Counted from the stretch's first letter, positions 27,065 to 33,375 are shown. The stretch is DNA of 51,439 nucleotides from Treponema sp. (GCA_009781475.1 WQYB01000011.1:1-51439), one strand, 5' to 3'. Numbers and translations are program-made. The notes: generated by a model from the letters alone, not told the origin.

Positions 27065-27094
27065 TTGACAATATTCTTATATAATGTTTATAAT
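27065..27094 (+). promoter_or_regulatory. Consensus sigma70 promoter of the exported-protein operon
   Basis: TTGACA at 27065-27070, an 18-bp spacer, and TATAAT at 27089-27094: both hexamers match the consensus perfectly. The predicted transcription start is near 27101, at the edge of the 18-bp palindrome, giving a leader of about 60 bases to the ATG at 27161. A half-site TATTCTTA (27072-27079) lies in the spacer. Confidence 0.8.
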
Positions 27095-27101
27095 TTTCAT
27101 G

Positions 27102-27119
27102 TTATTCTTATAAGAATAA
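27102..27119. promoter_or_regulatory. 18-bp perfect palindrome, probable XRE operator
   Basis: TTATTCTTATAAGAATAA is its own reverse complement. Additional copies of the half-site lie at 27050-27057 (AAGAATAA) and 27072-27079 (TATTCTTA), on either side of the -35 box. Together they bracket the promoter, the classic layout for a repressor that excludes polymerase. Confidence 0.7.
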
Positions 27120-27160
27120 TGTATATTAATTATGTAAATATGACTAATTTGAGGAATTTC

Positions 27161-28315
27161 ATGAAAAAATGGGTATTTTTGGCTGTTTTACAGTTATTCT
27201 TTATATTTTCGGTTTTCGCTCAATCTACAAGTGATGCGGAAAGGGCTGAAAGAGCAGCAAAGGAAGCTCTTATAAGACTGGAAAATACCCTAAGCGGTAA
27301 TAGCTCTACAACACCCGGTATTCCGATACCACCTGCACAAGTAACTCGCGGAGGCACACAGCCGGCATGGGTTAATGACCCTTCAACTGCTTACAACAGA
27401 AACCACTTTATAACCGCAGTCGGGCATGGTACAAACCGTAATGAAGCAGAAAAACATGCTTTTTTAGAACTGGTTAACTTTTTCGGTCATTCAATACAAG
27501 GAGATTCAATTTTTCATAATGTATACTCTGAAGCGGTTTCCAGGGGGATTATTACTGTAACACAGGACACATTTATGCAAGATGTTATTGTTACATCTGC
27601 ATCATTGGATGCACTTATTGGTGCACAGATTGGTAGTGTATGGGATTCAGGACTCGGGATGGTGTTTGCGCTTGTATATATGGATAGGGAAAAAACTATT
27701 TCTATTTATACAGATTTAATTATTTTAAATAATCTGAGTATCGAACAGCTAACAACAATGTGCGCTGCTCAAAAAATTACATTTGAAGGTTATGCGCGTT
27801 TTAAACTTGCTGAAACTATTGCAGGTATCAATGCAAAATATGCAACTATAGTTTCTGTATCCGGCGGCTCTACGACTTCCCTTAATATTAAAAGCGCAAA
27901 TTCTTTAAATCTTGAAGCATCAGAAATTTTAAGAAACATCACCATTTATATAATTGTTGTTACAAATAATGATCAGGCAAACCGGATTCGGGATGCTTTT
28001 GCAAGGGTTGTAACTTCTGAAAATATTCGAACAAGAGGAAATAATCCTTCATATACATTGGAAGTACATTTGGATTTGAATGAAGTTACGTACCCAAATA
28101 ATAATAATATTTACTGTAGTTATGTGATTAGTGCGAATTTGATCGACAATATGACAGGAGCTATATTATTACCTTTCAATATTTACGGCAGAGAAGGTCA
28201 TAGAACTTTTGCCAATGCAGTAACGATAGTAATAACTAAAGCAGAAAATAGAATAATAGAAGAATATCCTATTAATCTAAGAGAGTATTTAAGCGGCATT
28301 TTGCCGCAAGAATAA
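27161..28315 (+). CDS. Exported LPP20-like protein
   Basis: 384 residues starting at ATG 27161 behind GAGGA; an upstream in-frame start at 27065 would overlap the promoter and is rejected. A signal peptide (MKKWVFLAVLQLFFIFSVFAQ) is followed by a charged helix. Next comes an LPP20-type domain, around residues 64-180, beginning PAWVNDPSTAYNRNHFITAVG and NEAEKHAFLELVNFFG. The remainder is a second, unrecognised domain. Outer-membrane or periplasmic location is inferred. First gene of the XRE-controlled operon. Confidence 0.8.
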   Translation: MKKWVFLAVLQLFFIFSVFAQSTSDAERAERAAKEALIRLENTLSGNSSTTPGIPIPPAQVTRGGTQPAWVNDPSTAYNRNHFITAVGHGTNRNEAEKHAFLELVNFFGHSIQGDSIFHNVYSEAVSRGIITVTQDTFMQDVIVTSASLDALIGAQIGSVWDSGLGMVFALVYMDREKTISIYTDLIILNNLSIEQLTTMCAAQKITFEGYARFKLAETIAGINAKYATIVSVSGGSTTSLNIKSANSLNLEASEILRNITIYIIVVTNNDQANRIRDAFARVVTSENIRTRGNNPSYTLEVHLDLNEVTYPNNNNIYCSYVISANLIDNMTGAILLPFNIYGREGHRTFANAVTIVITKAENRIIEEYPINLREYLSGILPQE

Positions 28316-28324
28316 AGTAAAAAA

Positions 28325-28340
28325 AGTTTCTTGTGAAACT
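28325..28340 (+). terminator. Weak hairpin between exported genes
   Basis: AGTTTC-TTGT-GAAACT forms a 6-bp stem followed by AAAAACATTTT. It lies in the 48-bp gap after 28315 and directly before the Shine-Dalgarno sequence of the next gene. It is too weak for an efficient terminator and may only attenuate or protect mRNA. Confidence 0.3.
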
Positions 28341-28363
28341 AAAAACATTTTAAGGAGTTTTAA

Positions 28364-28948
28364 ATGAAAAACCTGCATGTTCTTTTTTGTATTTTAATTA
28401 TGATGATGTTTATCGGATGCGGTTCGTCTCCCTCTTCAACCCCTGATTCTGGTTCTCGTGCTTCTGCATCGGGTACGCAAGTAAATAATCCGCAATGGCT
28501 GGATGAAACACCACCAAGAGATGCTTTCCATGGTGTCGGTTATATTAGGTTGCAAGATGAGGGTGCTGCTTTAAGAGCAGCTACTCGTTTAGCAAGACAA
28601 GATGTCGCAGAACAATTAAGTCAGTTGGTTCAAGGTATGATGACAAATTATTATCGTGAAGCTGGAACTTTAAATAATCCGACAGCAATACGGCATATTG
28701 AAGAAGTAAGCAGAATTGTATGGAATGTTGACCTCTCCAACGCATTTGTAATAAATCGTACTCCAATGCCTAATAATACCTGGTGGGTTCGTGTTAGCTT
28801 ATTAAAATCCGATGCGAGAAATACCATTGTTGAAATATTTGATAATGAAGCTGATCGTTATAGCACATGGCTTCGAGATGAAGCAGTAAGAATGTTGGAT
28901 AATGAATTAAATAGATCGCAATCTAGACCTACCCCTCGTACGGAGTAA
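28364..28948 (+). CDS. LPP20-family lipoprotein
   Basis: A 194-residue lipoprotein: signal peptide MKNLHVLFCILIMMMFIGCG with lipobox FIGC, then a Ser-rich linker. An LPP20-type domain follows (NPQWLDETPPRDAFHGVGYI, AALRAATRLARQDVAEQLSQ). LPP20 proteins include FlgP, a flagellar-motor outer-membrane component, though this one has no flagellar neighbours. AAGGAG precedes the ATG. It lies in line with the LPP20-like gene upstream and the CsgG-like gene downstream. Confidence 0.85.
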   Translation: MKNLHVLFCILIMMMFIGCGSSPSSTPDSGSRASASGTQVNNPQWLDETPPRDAFHGVGYIRLQDEGAALRAATRLARQDVAEQLSQLVQGMMTNYYREAGTLNNPTAIRHIEEVSRIVWNVDLSNAFVINRTPMPNNTWWVRVSLLKSDARNTIVEIFDNEADRYSTWLRDEAVRMLDNELNRSQSRPTPRTE

Positions 28949-29078
28949 ACTATTTTTCTATTGGCAAGAAGTATTTTTAAAAATTTTTTACTATTGAAAG
29001 CTGGATAGATCCGGTTAATTTGTCAGTTTAGACTTTAGCTGTTGCTAAGAAATGGTAATAAATCAGGAGGATTAATTT

Positions 29079-30125
29079 ATGAAAAAGACATTATTCATTT
29101 TGCTTGCAATTTTCGCATGTATCGGGTCATACCCCGTAGTTTTCGCACAACAGCAGCCTGTAGTTGCAGTTGCTCCCTTTGAAGCGACATCCGGTATTAC
29201 AACTGCAGAAGCGAATATGATAACCCGTGTGTTTTTTATTCGTTTGGGTAATACCAACAGTGTAAGTTTAGTTGATCGCGCTGTAGTTGAAAGAACAATT
29301 CAAGAACAGAATTTTCAAGCTGGTGACTGGTCAAACCCGCAGAAAACCGCAGAATTGAACGAAGGGTTAAATGCTAATTGGATCGTACGAGGTCAAATTG
29401 AAAGGTTTACAACAGATATTCTTGTAACAGTAGAATTTTACAATGTTAGTACATTCAGGTTTATGGGTGGGATAGATATTCGTATTGAAGATGCAGATGA
29501 AGCTTATGACAAAATGGATCCGATAGTGGATAGATTGATACAGACAATTGCAAGCTCCGGAACTAGACCGCAAACAACTGGAACAACAACCGGAAATTTG
29601 GCAAACAGAACATATAATATTGGAGACAGGGGACCTGCAGGAGGAATTATTTTTCATGACAGGGGATTTGTCGCTGATGGTTGGAGGTATTTAGAAGCTG
29701 CACCGACAGATTTTACCGCTCAATGGGGTTTAGCAGGTGTAAATGTAACCGGAACAGATGTAGCGATAGGAAGCGGTAAACGAAATACACAAATTATTGT
29801 TGATAGACTAAGACTAGCAAGTGAAAGCAATCGCGCGGCTCAAATTTGTGCTGCAATGGAGATTAACGGATTTAATGACTGGTTTTTACCAAGCAGAGAT
29901 GAATTGAATTTAATGTATATAAATCTAAGCCGAAGAGGATTAGGAGGTTTTGCTAGTAGTTGGTATTTATCTTCTTCGCAAAGTGTTTATAACACACATA
30001 GTAGGAGTGGAAGAGTTACTAGTACTAATTATTGCATGTGGAGTCAAAGGTTTAGCGATGGTTTTCAGAGCAACGCCGTCAGCAGGGGTAACGCATATTC
30101 AATTCGTGCCATCCGGGCTTTTTAA
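29079..30125 (+). CDS. Exported CsgG/LpoB-like protein with C-terminal DUF1566 lectin-fold domain
   Basis: 348 residues. A signal peptide (MKKTLFILLAIFACIGSYPVVFAQ) precedes a CsgG/LpoB/TolB-N-like domain at residues ~27-160 (VVAVAPFEATSGI, SLVDRAVVERTIQEQ, ANWIVRGQIERF). A Thr/Gly-rich linker leads to DUF1566 at ~185-348 (YNIGDRGPAGGIIFHDRGF, NGFNDWFLPSRDELNLMY, SIRAIRAF). DUF1566 is a C-type-lectin-like fold used by some retroelement-diversified proteins, and codon usage near the C-terminus supports that here. AGGAGG precedes the ATG. Confidence 0.85.
   Translation: MKKTLFILLAIFACIGSYPVVFAQQQPVVAVAPFEATSGITTAEANMITRVFFIRLGNTNSVSLVDRAVVERTIQEQNFQAGDWSNPQKTAELNEGLNANWIVRGQIERFTTDILVTVEFYNVSTFRFMGGIDIRIEDADEAYDKMDPIVDRLIQTIASSGTRPQTTGTTTGNLANRTYNIGDRGPAGGIIFHDRGFVADGWRYLEAAPTDFTAQWGLAGVNVTGTDVAIGSGKRNTQIIVDRLRLASESNRAAQICAAMEINGFNDWFLPSRDELNLMYINLSRRGLGGFASSWYLSSSQSVYNTHSRSGRVTSTNYCMWSQRFSDGFQSNAVSRGNAYSIRAIRAF
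29985..30092 (+). other. Candidate DGR variable region in the DUF1566 domain
   Basis: Codons 303-338 include long series differing from AAT, AAC or AAA only at A positions: GTT TAT AAC ACA CAT AGT, then GTT ACT AGT ACT AAT TAT, then AGC AAC GCC GTC AGC. GCC, GTC and AGC in a row are unusual for this AT-rich genome. This is what adenine-specific mutagenic retrohoming into a lectin-fold gene leaves behind. No reverse transcriptase or template repeat was found in the window. Confidence 0.5.
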
Positions 30126-30169
30126 TACAGAGAACGATAAACAATGAGCAGGGAATAATGAAGAAAGAA

Positions 30170-30586
30170 TTAACTTCCAATGTAAGTTATAAAATCCGCA
30201 GGAGTCATGCAAAGAATGCTGGAAGGACTAAAATCACTTTTATTTCTCGTAATAATATGAGTAATACCATTTTCTTTAGCAACAGTATATTGAACAGCAT
30301 CCTCAAAATCTTTCCAGCGGAGACTCAAAGCATCAGCGATTGTTTTTTCAAAAACTGGAGCAATGGAGAAAAGATCGATAAGTTCATCCAGAATTATGTA
30401 TACTTCATTTGCATTATAACGATCCTTACGAAGCAAATAAAAAATATCGGTTATGGAAGCCGCAGACAAACATCCAATTATACGTTTCTGGTCAACAAGT
30501 TTAAAAATTTCATAAGCATCCTGATAAAAATCAGCGCGTTTCAAAACCATATCCAGAACAATATTTGTATCAACAAGAACTTTCAT
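30170..30586 (-). CDS. PIN-domain toxin (VapC-like)
   Basis: A 138-residue PIN-domain ribonuclease candidate. Acidic metal ligands are visible at Asp6 (MKVLVDTNIVLDMV), Asp96 (WKDFEDAVQYTVAKENG) and Asp118 (IITRNKSDF); the position usually held by Glu has Asp47 (ASITDIFYLL). It overlaps the upstream antitoxin by four bases (ATGA), the standard coupling. An internally deleted copy lies at 32900-33049. Confidence 0.9.
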   Translation of the reverse strand: MKVLVDTNIVLDMVLKRADFYQDAYEIFKLVDQKRIIGCLSAASITDIFYLLRKDRYNANEVYIILDELIDLFSIAPVFEKTIADALSLRWKDFEDAVQYTVAKENGITHIITRNKSDFSPSSILCMTPADFITYIGS

Positions 30587-30843
30587 TTTAAGTACTTTGC
30601 AAGCCTTTCAGCTCGGATTTCTTCAAGAGTTATATCACCTAGGTGTGATGCTATGCCCAGAAGTCTGTCTGCACGAGGTGTTGCTTGATTACTGCTTTCT
30701 GGTACGGGTTTATTTTGTGTCTCTATAACCGGAGTTACCTTAAATTCTACTTTCGCAGGCCCTGCCGGAATTTCCCTGGGAGCAAGAAATTCAAAAAATA
30801 CCCGATGGTCAGAAGGAATAGTTATCATTTGTTCCATAGTCAT
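30583..30843 (-). CDS. Antitoxin partner of the PIN toxin (copy A)
   Basis: 86 residues from ATG 30843 (MTMEQMITIPSDHRVFFEFL). An in-frame start at 30861 would lie upstream of the -10 box and is rejected. The N-terminus (IPSDHRVFFEFLAPREIPAG) resembles a swapped-hairpin DNA-binding arm. The C-terminus (LGDITLEEIRAERLAKYLK) would wrap the toxin. There is no Shine-Dalgarno sequence; the ATG follows TATAAT by six bases. A close paralogue (copy C) is at 33046-33330 and a more distant one at 31715-31975. Confidence 0.85.
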   Translation of the reverse strand: MTMEQMITIPSDHRVFFEFLAPREIPAGPAKVEFKVTPVIETQNKPVPESSNQATPRADRLLGIASHLGDITLEEIRAERLAKYLK

Positions 30844-30849
30844 AAGTTT

Positions 30850-30877
30850 ATTATACCACAAAAATTTAGAATGTTAA
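30850..30877 (-). promoter_or_regulatory. Leaderless promoter of antitoxin copy A
   Basis: On the minus strand: TTAACA (30872-30877), 16-bp spacer, TATAAT (30850-30855), six bases, ATG. Transcription should begin at or next to the start codon. The -35 box overlaps the Shine-Dalgarno sequence (AAGGAG) of the divergent gene at 30888. Confidence 0.7.
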
Positions 30878-30887
30878 GGAGTAAATC

Positions 30888-31667
30888 ATGAAAAAAGCTA
30901 TATTTTTTTCTTTAATCATTTTGCTGGGTTTCACATCCCTTTCAGCTTCTCCCACAAGCAGAGATCAACTGGTTGGGACATGGGTCGCCACAGTTGAATA
31001 TAATCGTTCATTCGACACCTATAGAATAAACCTTTCGGCAGACGGCAGTTGTGTTATTAAAATGACTAACGACAGAGCAGAGCAGGAAACAACAGGAAAC
31101 TGGTCATGGGATGGCACAATGTTACGAATTAATGCAATTTTTAGGAACGCAAGAATTACTTACCAAAACCATATTCAATGGACAAGCGTAGTAAATTTTA
31201 TTGATAACAATGCGTTTAACATTGTTGTAAGACCTGCCGTTAACGGCTCCCTTACACGTTTTACGTTTTTCAGGCAAGAAGGTTTTGACGAACAGGTTAT
31301 TAAGCAAGCTTTTGATTCATTATGCGAACATATTCCATTACGTTCTCGTATCGCCATTATCAATATTAGCGCATCAGATCCAGCCGAAGAAAATTATTAT
31401 CTTGATGAACTTACTCTTCTTTTTGTTAACTCAAGAAGATACACCATTGTAGACAGACGGGATATTAATGCAGTGTTAGCGGAACAAGATTTCCAATTAT
31501 CAGGTTATGTCGATGATGATGAAATTGTCTCAATTGGTAAATTTCTCAGCGCAAACGTGGTTATTACGGGAAACATCAGCGGTACAGGCTCGCAAAAAAG
31601 GTTGGTTATAAAAGCTATTGATGTTTTAACTGGCGAGATACTTGCGATGTCACCTATTTCACTTTGA
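30888..31667 (+). CDS. Exported protein, lipocalin-like N-terminus plus CsgG/FlgO-like C-terminus
   Basis: 259 residues with signal peptide MKKAIFFSLIILLGFTSLSA. Residues ~22-130 look like a small beta-barrel domain (QLVGTWVATVEY, NLSADGSCVIKMTNDRA, TTGNWSWDGTMLRI), as in lipocalin-type domains. Residues ~135-259 resemble the CsgG/FlgO-type nucleotide-binding-like fold (RSRIAIINISASDP, RRYTIVDRRDINAVLAEQDFQLSG, SANVVITGNISG). It shares that domain type with 29079-30125. AAGGAG precedes the ATG. It is divergent from antitoxin copy A. Confidence 0.78.
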   Translation: MKKAIFFSLIILLGFTSLSASPTSRDQLVGTWVATVEYNRSFDTYRINLSADGSCVIKMTNDRAEQETTGNWSWDGTMLRINAIFRNARITYQNHIQWTSVVNFIDNNAFNIVVRPAVNGSLTRFTFFRQEGFDEQVIKQAFDSLCEHIPLRSRIAIINISASDPAEENYYLDELTLLFVNSRRYTIVDRRDINAVLAEQDFQLSGYVDDDEIVSIGKFLSANVVITGNISGTGSQKRLVIKAIDVLTGEILAMSPISL

Positions 31668-31714
31668 TGAATGGAGGTTTAAATAGAAGAGCTGGTGGTT
31701 GGGAGTAAATTGTA

Positions 31715-31975
31715 TCAAGATTCGGCATAACGCTCCCTGACATGAGCTTCCCAGCCATCACCATTGGATGCTGGCAATTCTACGGTTCCTTTATCAATCA
31801 TTTCTTTTTGCAGAAGTTTTCTGATATCTTCAATATGCAAATTGTGTGTAACAGTAGTTTGTGTTTTATTAGCAGGTTTAAAAGTCAATATAGCTTTTCC
31901 TTCAGGGATTGTTTTGGGAATTTCAAGAGTAATTCGGCGATTAGCCGGAATATCAATTATTTGTTCTACAATCAT
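31715..31975 (-). CDS. Orphan antitoxin-like protein (copy B)
   Basis: 86 residues. MIVEQIIDIPANRRITLEIP and TIPEGKAILTFKP align with the N-terminal arm of antitoxin copies A and C, but the C-terminus (DGWEAHVRERYAES) differs. No toxin gene follows: the stop lies 47 bases from the end of the convergent gene at 31667. The ATG sits six bases after TATATT (31982-31987) and has no Shine-Dalgarno sequence. It could guard against a toxin elsewhere, or act only as a DNA-binding protein. Confidence 0.7.
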   Translation of the reverse strand: MIVEQIIDIPANRRITLEIPKTIPEGKAILTFKPANKTQTTVTHNLHIEDIRKLLQKEMIDKGTVELPASNGDGWEAHVRERYAES

Positions 31976-32018
31976 GTATCTAATATAATATAAAAATCAA
32001 AAACAAGGAAGGATTATT

Positions 32019-32072
32019 TTGAAAAAACCATTACTATCCGGGTTTTTTAGTGTGAGAGAAATTTTTTTTTAA
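32019..32072 (+). other. MKKP micro-ORF 1 (17 codons)
   Basis: TTG-started frame encoding (M)KKPLLSGFFSVREIFF then stop, behind AAGGAAGG. Almost the same DNA recurs at 32835-32888. It begins like a signal peptide but ends after 17 codons. It lies divergent to antitoxin copy B. Either a truncated 5' end of an exported-protein gene, or a genuine small peptide. Confidence 0.4.
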
Positions 32073-32085
32073 TGAAATCGATAAA

Positions 32086-32319
32086 TTATACAGCGACAGC
32101 TATTTTTTCTCGTATCATTTCACCGATGATGTCTGAAGGTGTTTTATGGGTAGATTCGGAAGTTACCCGAAGCCATGTAGATGATACATCATCAAGAATT
32201 ACAACATTTCCTTTATGTTTCATAAAAAATCCACTTTTTCCATCACCAGATACTTTTGGAGGGTTTTTTGTTACCAGTTCATCAAGAGCATCGGCTTCTT
32301 CATCAGTCATTCTTGCCAT
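32086..32319 (-). CDS. Putative antitoxin of the FKHG-type module
   Basis: 77 residues: MARMTDEEADALDELVTKNP at the N-terminus, VVILDDVSSTWLRVTSESTH in the middle and TPSDIIGEMIREKIAV at the end, which looks like a DNA-binding or dimerisation helix pair. It begins four bases after the stop of the small protein at 32324-32587. AGGAGG overlaps the end of that gene. The pairing and size suggest a toxin-first TA operon; I do not recognise a formal family name. Confidence 0.7.
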   Translation of the reverse strand: MARMTDEEADALDELVTKNPPKVSGDGKSGFFMKHKGNVVILDDVSSTWLRVTSESTHKTPSDIIGEMIREKIAVAV

Positions 32320-32323
32320 AATT

Positions 32324-32587
32324 TTATATTCTACCTCCTTTGTTCAACAAATGATAGTAGCTACTTTGACATTTCATTGCATGAAATACGTTAACAGTTT
32401 GTTCATCTATAATATTATACATTATTTCAAGCAAATTACCATTGTTATCAAATCCCAAAAGCAAATGTTTGTCATTAACATCATCCCAAATATCATCAAA
32501 AACAACATTAATCATAGCTTTTCGAATTGCTTCTTCTTTGATGCCATGTTTAAAGGCAGAAGGGTTAAATTCAACAATTATATTCAA
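32324..32587 (-). CDS. Putative small toxin (FKHG...HAM type)
   Basis: 87 residues: NIIVEFNPSAFKHGIKEEAI, then HLLLGFDNNGNLLEIMYNII, then VNVFHAMKCQSSYYHLL. The PSAFKHG start, a central Gly-containing hairpin and a late HAM motif recall small BrnT-like TA toxins, though the assignment rests on pattern memory. The start is TTG, six bases after TATATT (32594-32599), without a Shine-Dalgarno sequence. It is followed by its likely antitoxin four bases later. Confidence 0.65.
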   Translation of the reverse strand: MNIIVEFNPSAFKHGIKEEAIRKAMINVVFDDIWDDVNDKHLLLGFDNNGNLLEIMYNIIDEQTVNVFHAMKCQSSYYHLLNKGGRI

Positions 32588-32646
32588 AAATTTAATATAA
32601 CAAATTCCCAGTAAAAAGTAAAGAAAAATTATTTTAGGAGAAAATC

Positions 32647-32700
32647 ATGAAAAAACCAGTACTATTCGGGTTTTTTAATGTTATGGAAAAAATACAATGA
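32647..32700 (+). other. MKKP micro-ORF 2 (17 codons)
   Basis: ATG-started frame encoding MKKPVLFGFFNVMEKIQ then stop, behind AGGAG at 32636-32640. It is divergent to the putative toxin gene at 32587 and similar to micro-ORFs 1 and 3. It is followed directly by the palindromic element at 32710. Confidence 0.45.
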
Positions 32701-32709
32701 AGAATTTTG

Positions 32710-32800
32710 CCACAAACCACACGAAATCGTGCCTTCGGCACGTACACGAACCTGTAGTTCGAAAACTCTCGTTTTTCGTGATGGTTCGTGTGGTTCGTGG
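32710..32800. repeat. Long imperfect palindrome with nested hairpins (CACGAA type)
   Basis: Outer arms CCACAAACCACACGAA (32710-32725) and TTCGTGTGGTTCGTGG (32785-32800) pair with one mismatch. Inside lie a perfect hairpin CGTGCC-TTC-GGCACG (32728-32742) and GAAC-CTGTA-GTTC. The 312-bp gene-poor stretch 32588-32899 contains this element plus micro-ORFs 2 and 3 and nothing else I can identify. A related element is at 41161-41270. Confidence 0.8.
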
Positions 32801-32834
32801 TAAAAAAATAGAAATTAATTTTTAGGAGAAAGAT

Positions 32835-32888
32835 ATAAAAAAACCATTACTATCCGGGTTTTTTAGTGTGGGAGAAAAAGCGGAATAA
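32835..32888 (+). other. MKKP micro-ORF 3 with lost start codon
   Basis: The frame reads (ATA)KKPLLSGFFSVGEKAE then stop, again 17 codons. The initiator is ATA instead of ATG or TTG, behind AGGAGAA. The core is nearly identical at DNA level to micro-ORF 1, so this copy is either decayed or never translated. Confidence 0.4.
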
Positions 32889-32899
32889 TGATAAAAGAT

Positions 32900-33049
32900 T
32901 TAACTTTCAATGCAAGCTATAAAATCTTCAGGGCTCAAACATTTAATATCGGAAGTTTCATAATCACTTTTATTTCTGGTGATAATATGGGTAATACCAT
33001 TTTCTTTAGCAACAGTATATTGAACAGCATCAATAACAAGAACATTCAT
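32900..33049 (-). pseudogene. Internally deleted PIN toxin gene
   Basis: The 49-codon frame starts MNVLVIDAVQYTVAKENG, joining the first five residues of the PIN toxin directly to the region from Asp96 onward, and continues HIITRNKSDYE to a natural end. Compared with 30170-30586, about 90 residues are missing in frame, including Asp6 and Asp47. Translational coupling to its antitoxin (ATGA overlap at 33046-33049) is retained. The product cannot be an active PIN nuclease. Confidence 0.85.
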
Positions 33050-33330
33050 TTGAGATACTTATTAGTTAGTCTTTCTTCTCTGATCTTTTCTATAGTGATA
33101 TCGCCAACATGGGAAAGTATTCCTAAAAGAGAATCCGAAATGGGTGTGGCGGAGCCTTTAGAAAAAACAGAATCCTTACTAATATTTGGTTCAGGTTTGT
33201 TCTTTTTCTCTATAACCGGAGTTACCTTTAGTTCTACTTTCGCAGGTCCTGCCGGAATTTCCTTTGGTGCAAGGAATTCAAAAAACACCCGATGGTCAGA
33301 AGGTATAGTTATCATTTGTTCCATAGTCAT
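33046..33330 (-). CDS. Antitoxin (copy C) paired with the deleted PIN gene
   Basis: 94 residues, nearly identical to copy A over the first 45 (MTMEQMITIPSDHRVFFEFL, EIPAGPAKVELKVTP). It diverges through a Ser/Lys-rich middle and ends LGDITIEKIREERLTNKYLK-like, similar again to copy A. The ATG is six bases after TATATT. Its toxin is inactivated, so it may survive as an antitoxin against copy A's toxin or as a repressor. Confidence 0.82.
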   Translation of the reverse strand: MTMEQMITIPSDHRVFFEFLAPKEIPAGPAKVELKVTPVIEKKNKPEPNISKDSVFSKGSATPISDSLLGILSHVGDITIEKIREERLTNKYLK

Positions 33331-33336
33331 AGGTTT

Positions 33337-33365
33337 AATATACCATAAAAATAATTATAAAACAA
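33337..33365 (-). promoter_or_regulatory. Leaderless promoter of antitoxin copy C
   Basis: On the minus strand: TTGTTT (33360-33365), 17-bp spacer, TATATT (33337-33342), six bases, ATG. This is the same geometry as copy A, with a different -35 box. Confidence 0.65.
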
Positions 33366-33375
33366 GGAGAAAGAT

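Noticed and set aside
27065-27160. Longer N-terminus for the LPP20-like protein (start at 27065)
   Set aside because: The codons would begin in the -35 box and run through the promoter and operator. The signal peptide and Shine-Dalgarno sequence place the start at 27161.
28364-28948. Flagellar FlgP assignment for the LPP20 lipoprotein
   Set aside because: The domain type matches broadly, but no flagellar genes are nearby, and spirochaete flagella are periplasmic, so the specific name would be misleading.
32086-32614. 180-residue plus-strand frame 32072-32614
   Set aside because: It is antisense to the FKHG-type module and shows a Ser/Ile/Phe-rich composition typical of reverse-strand shadows.
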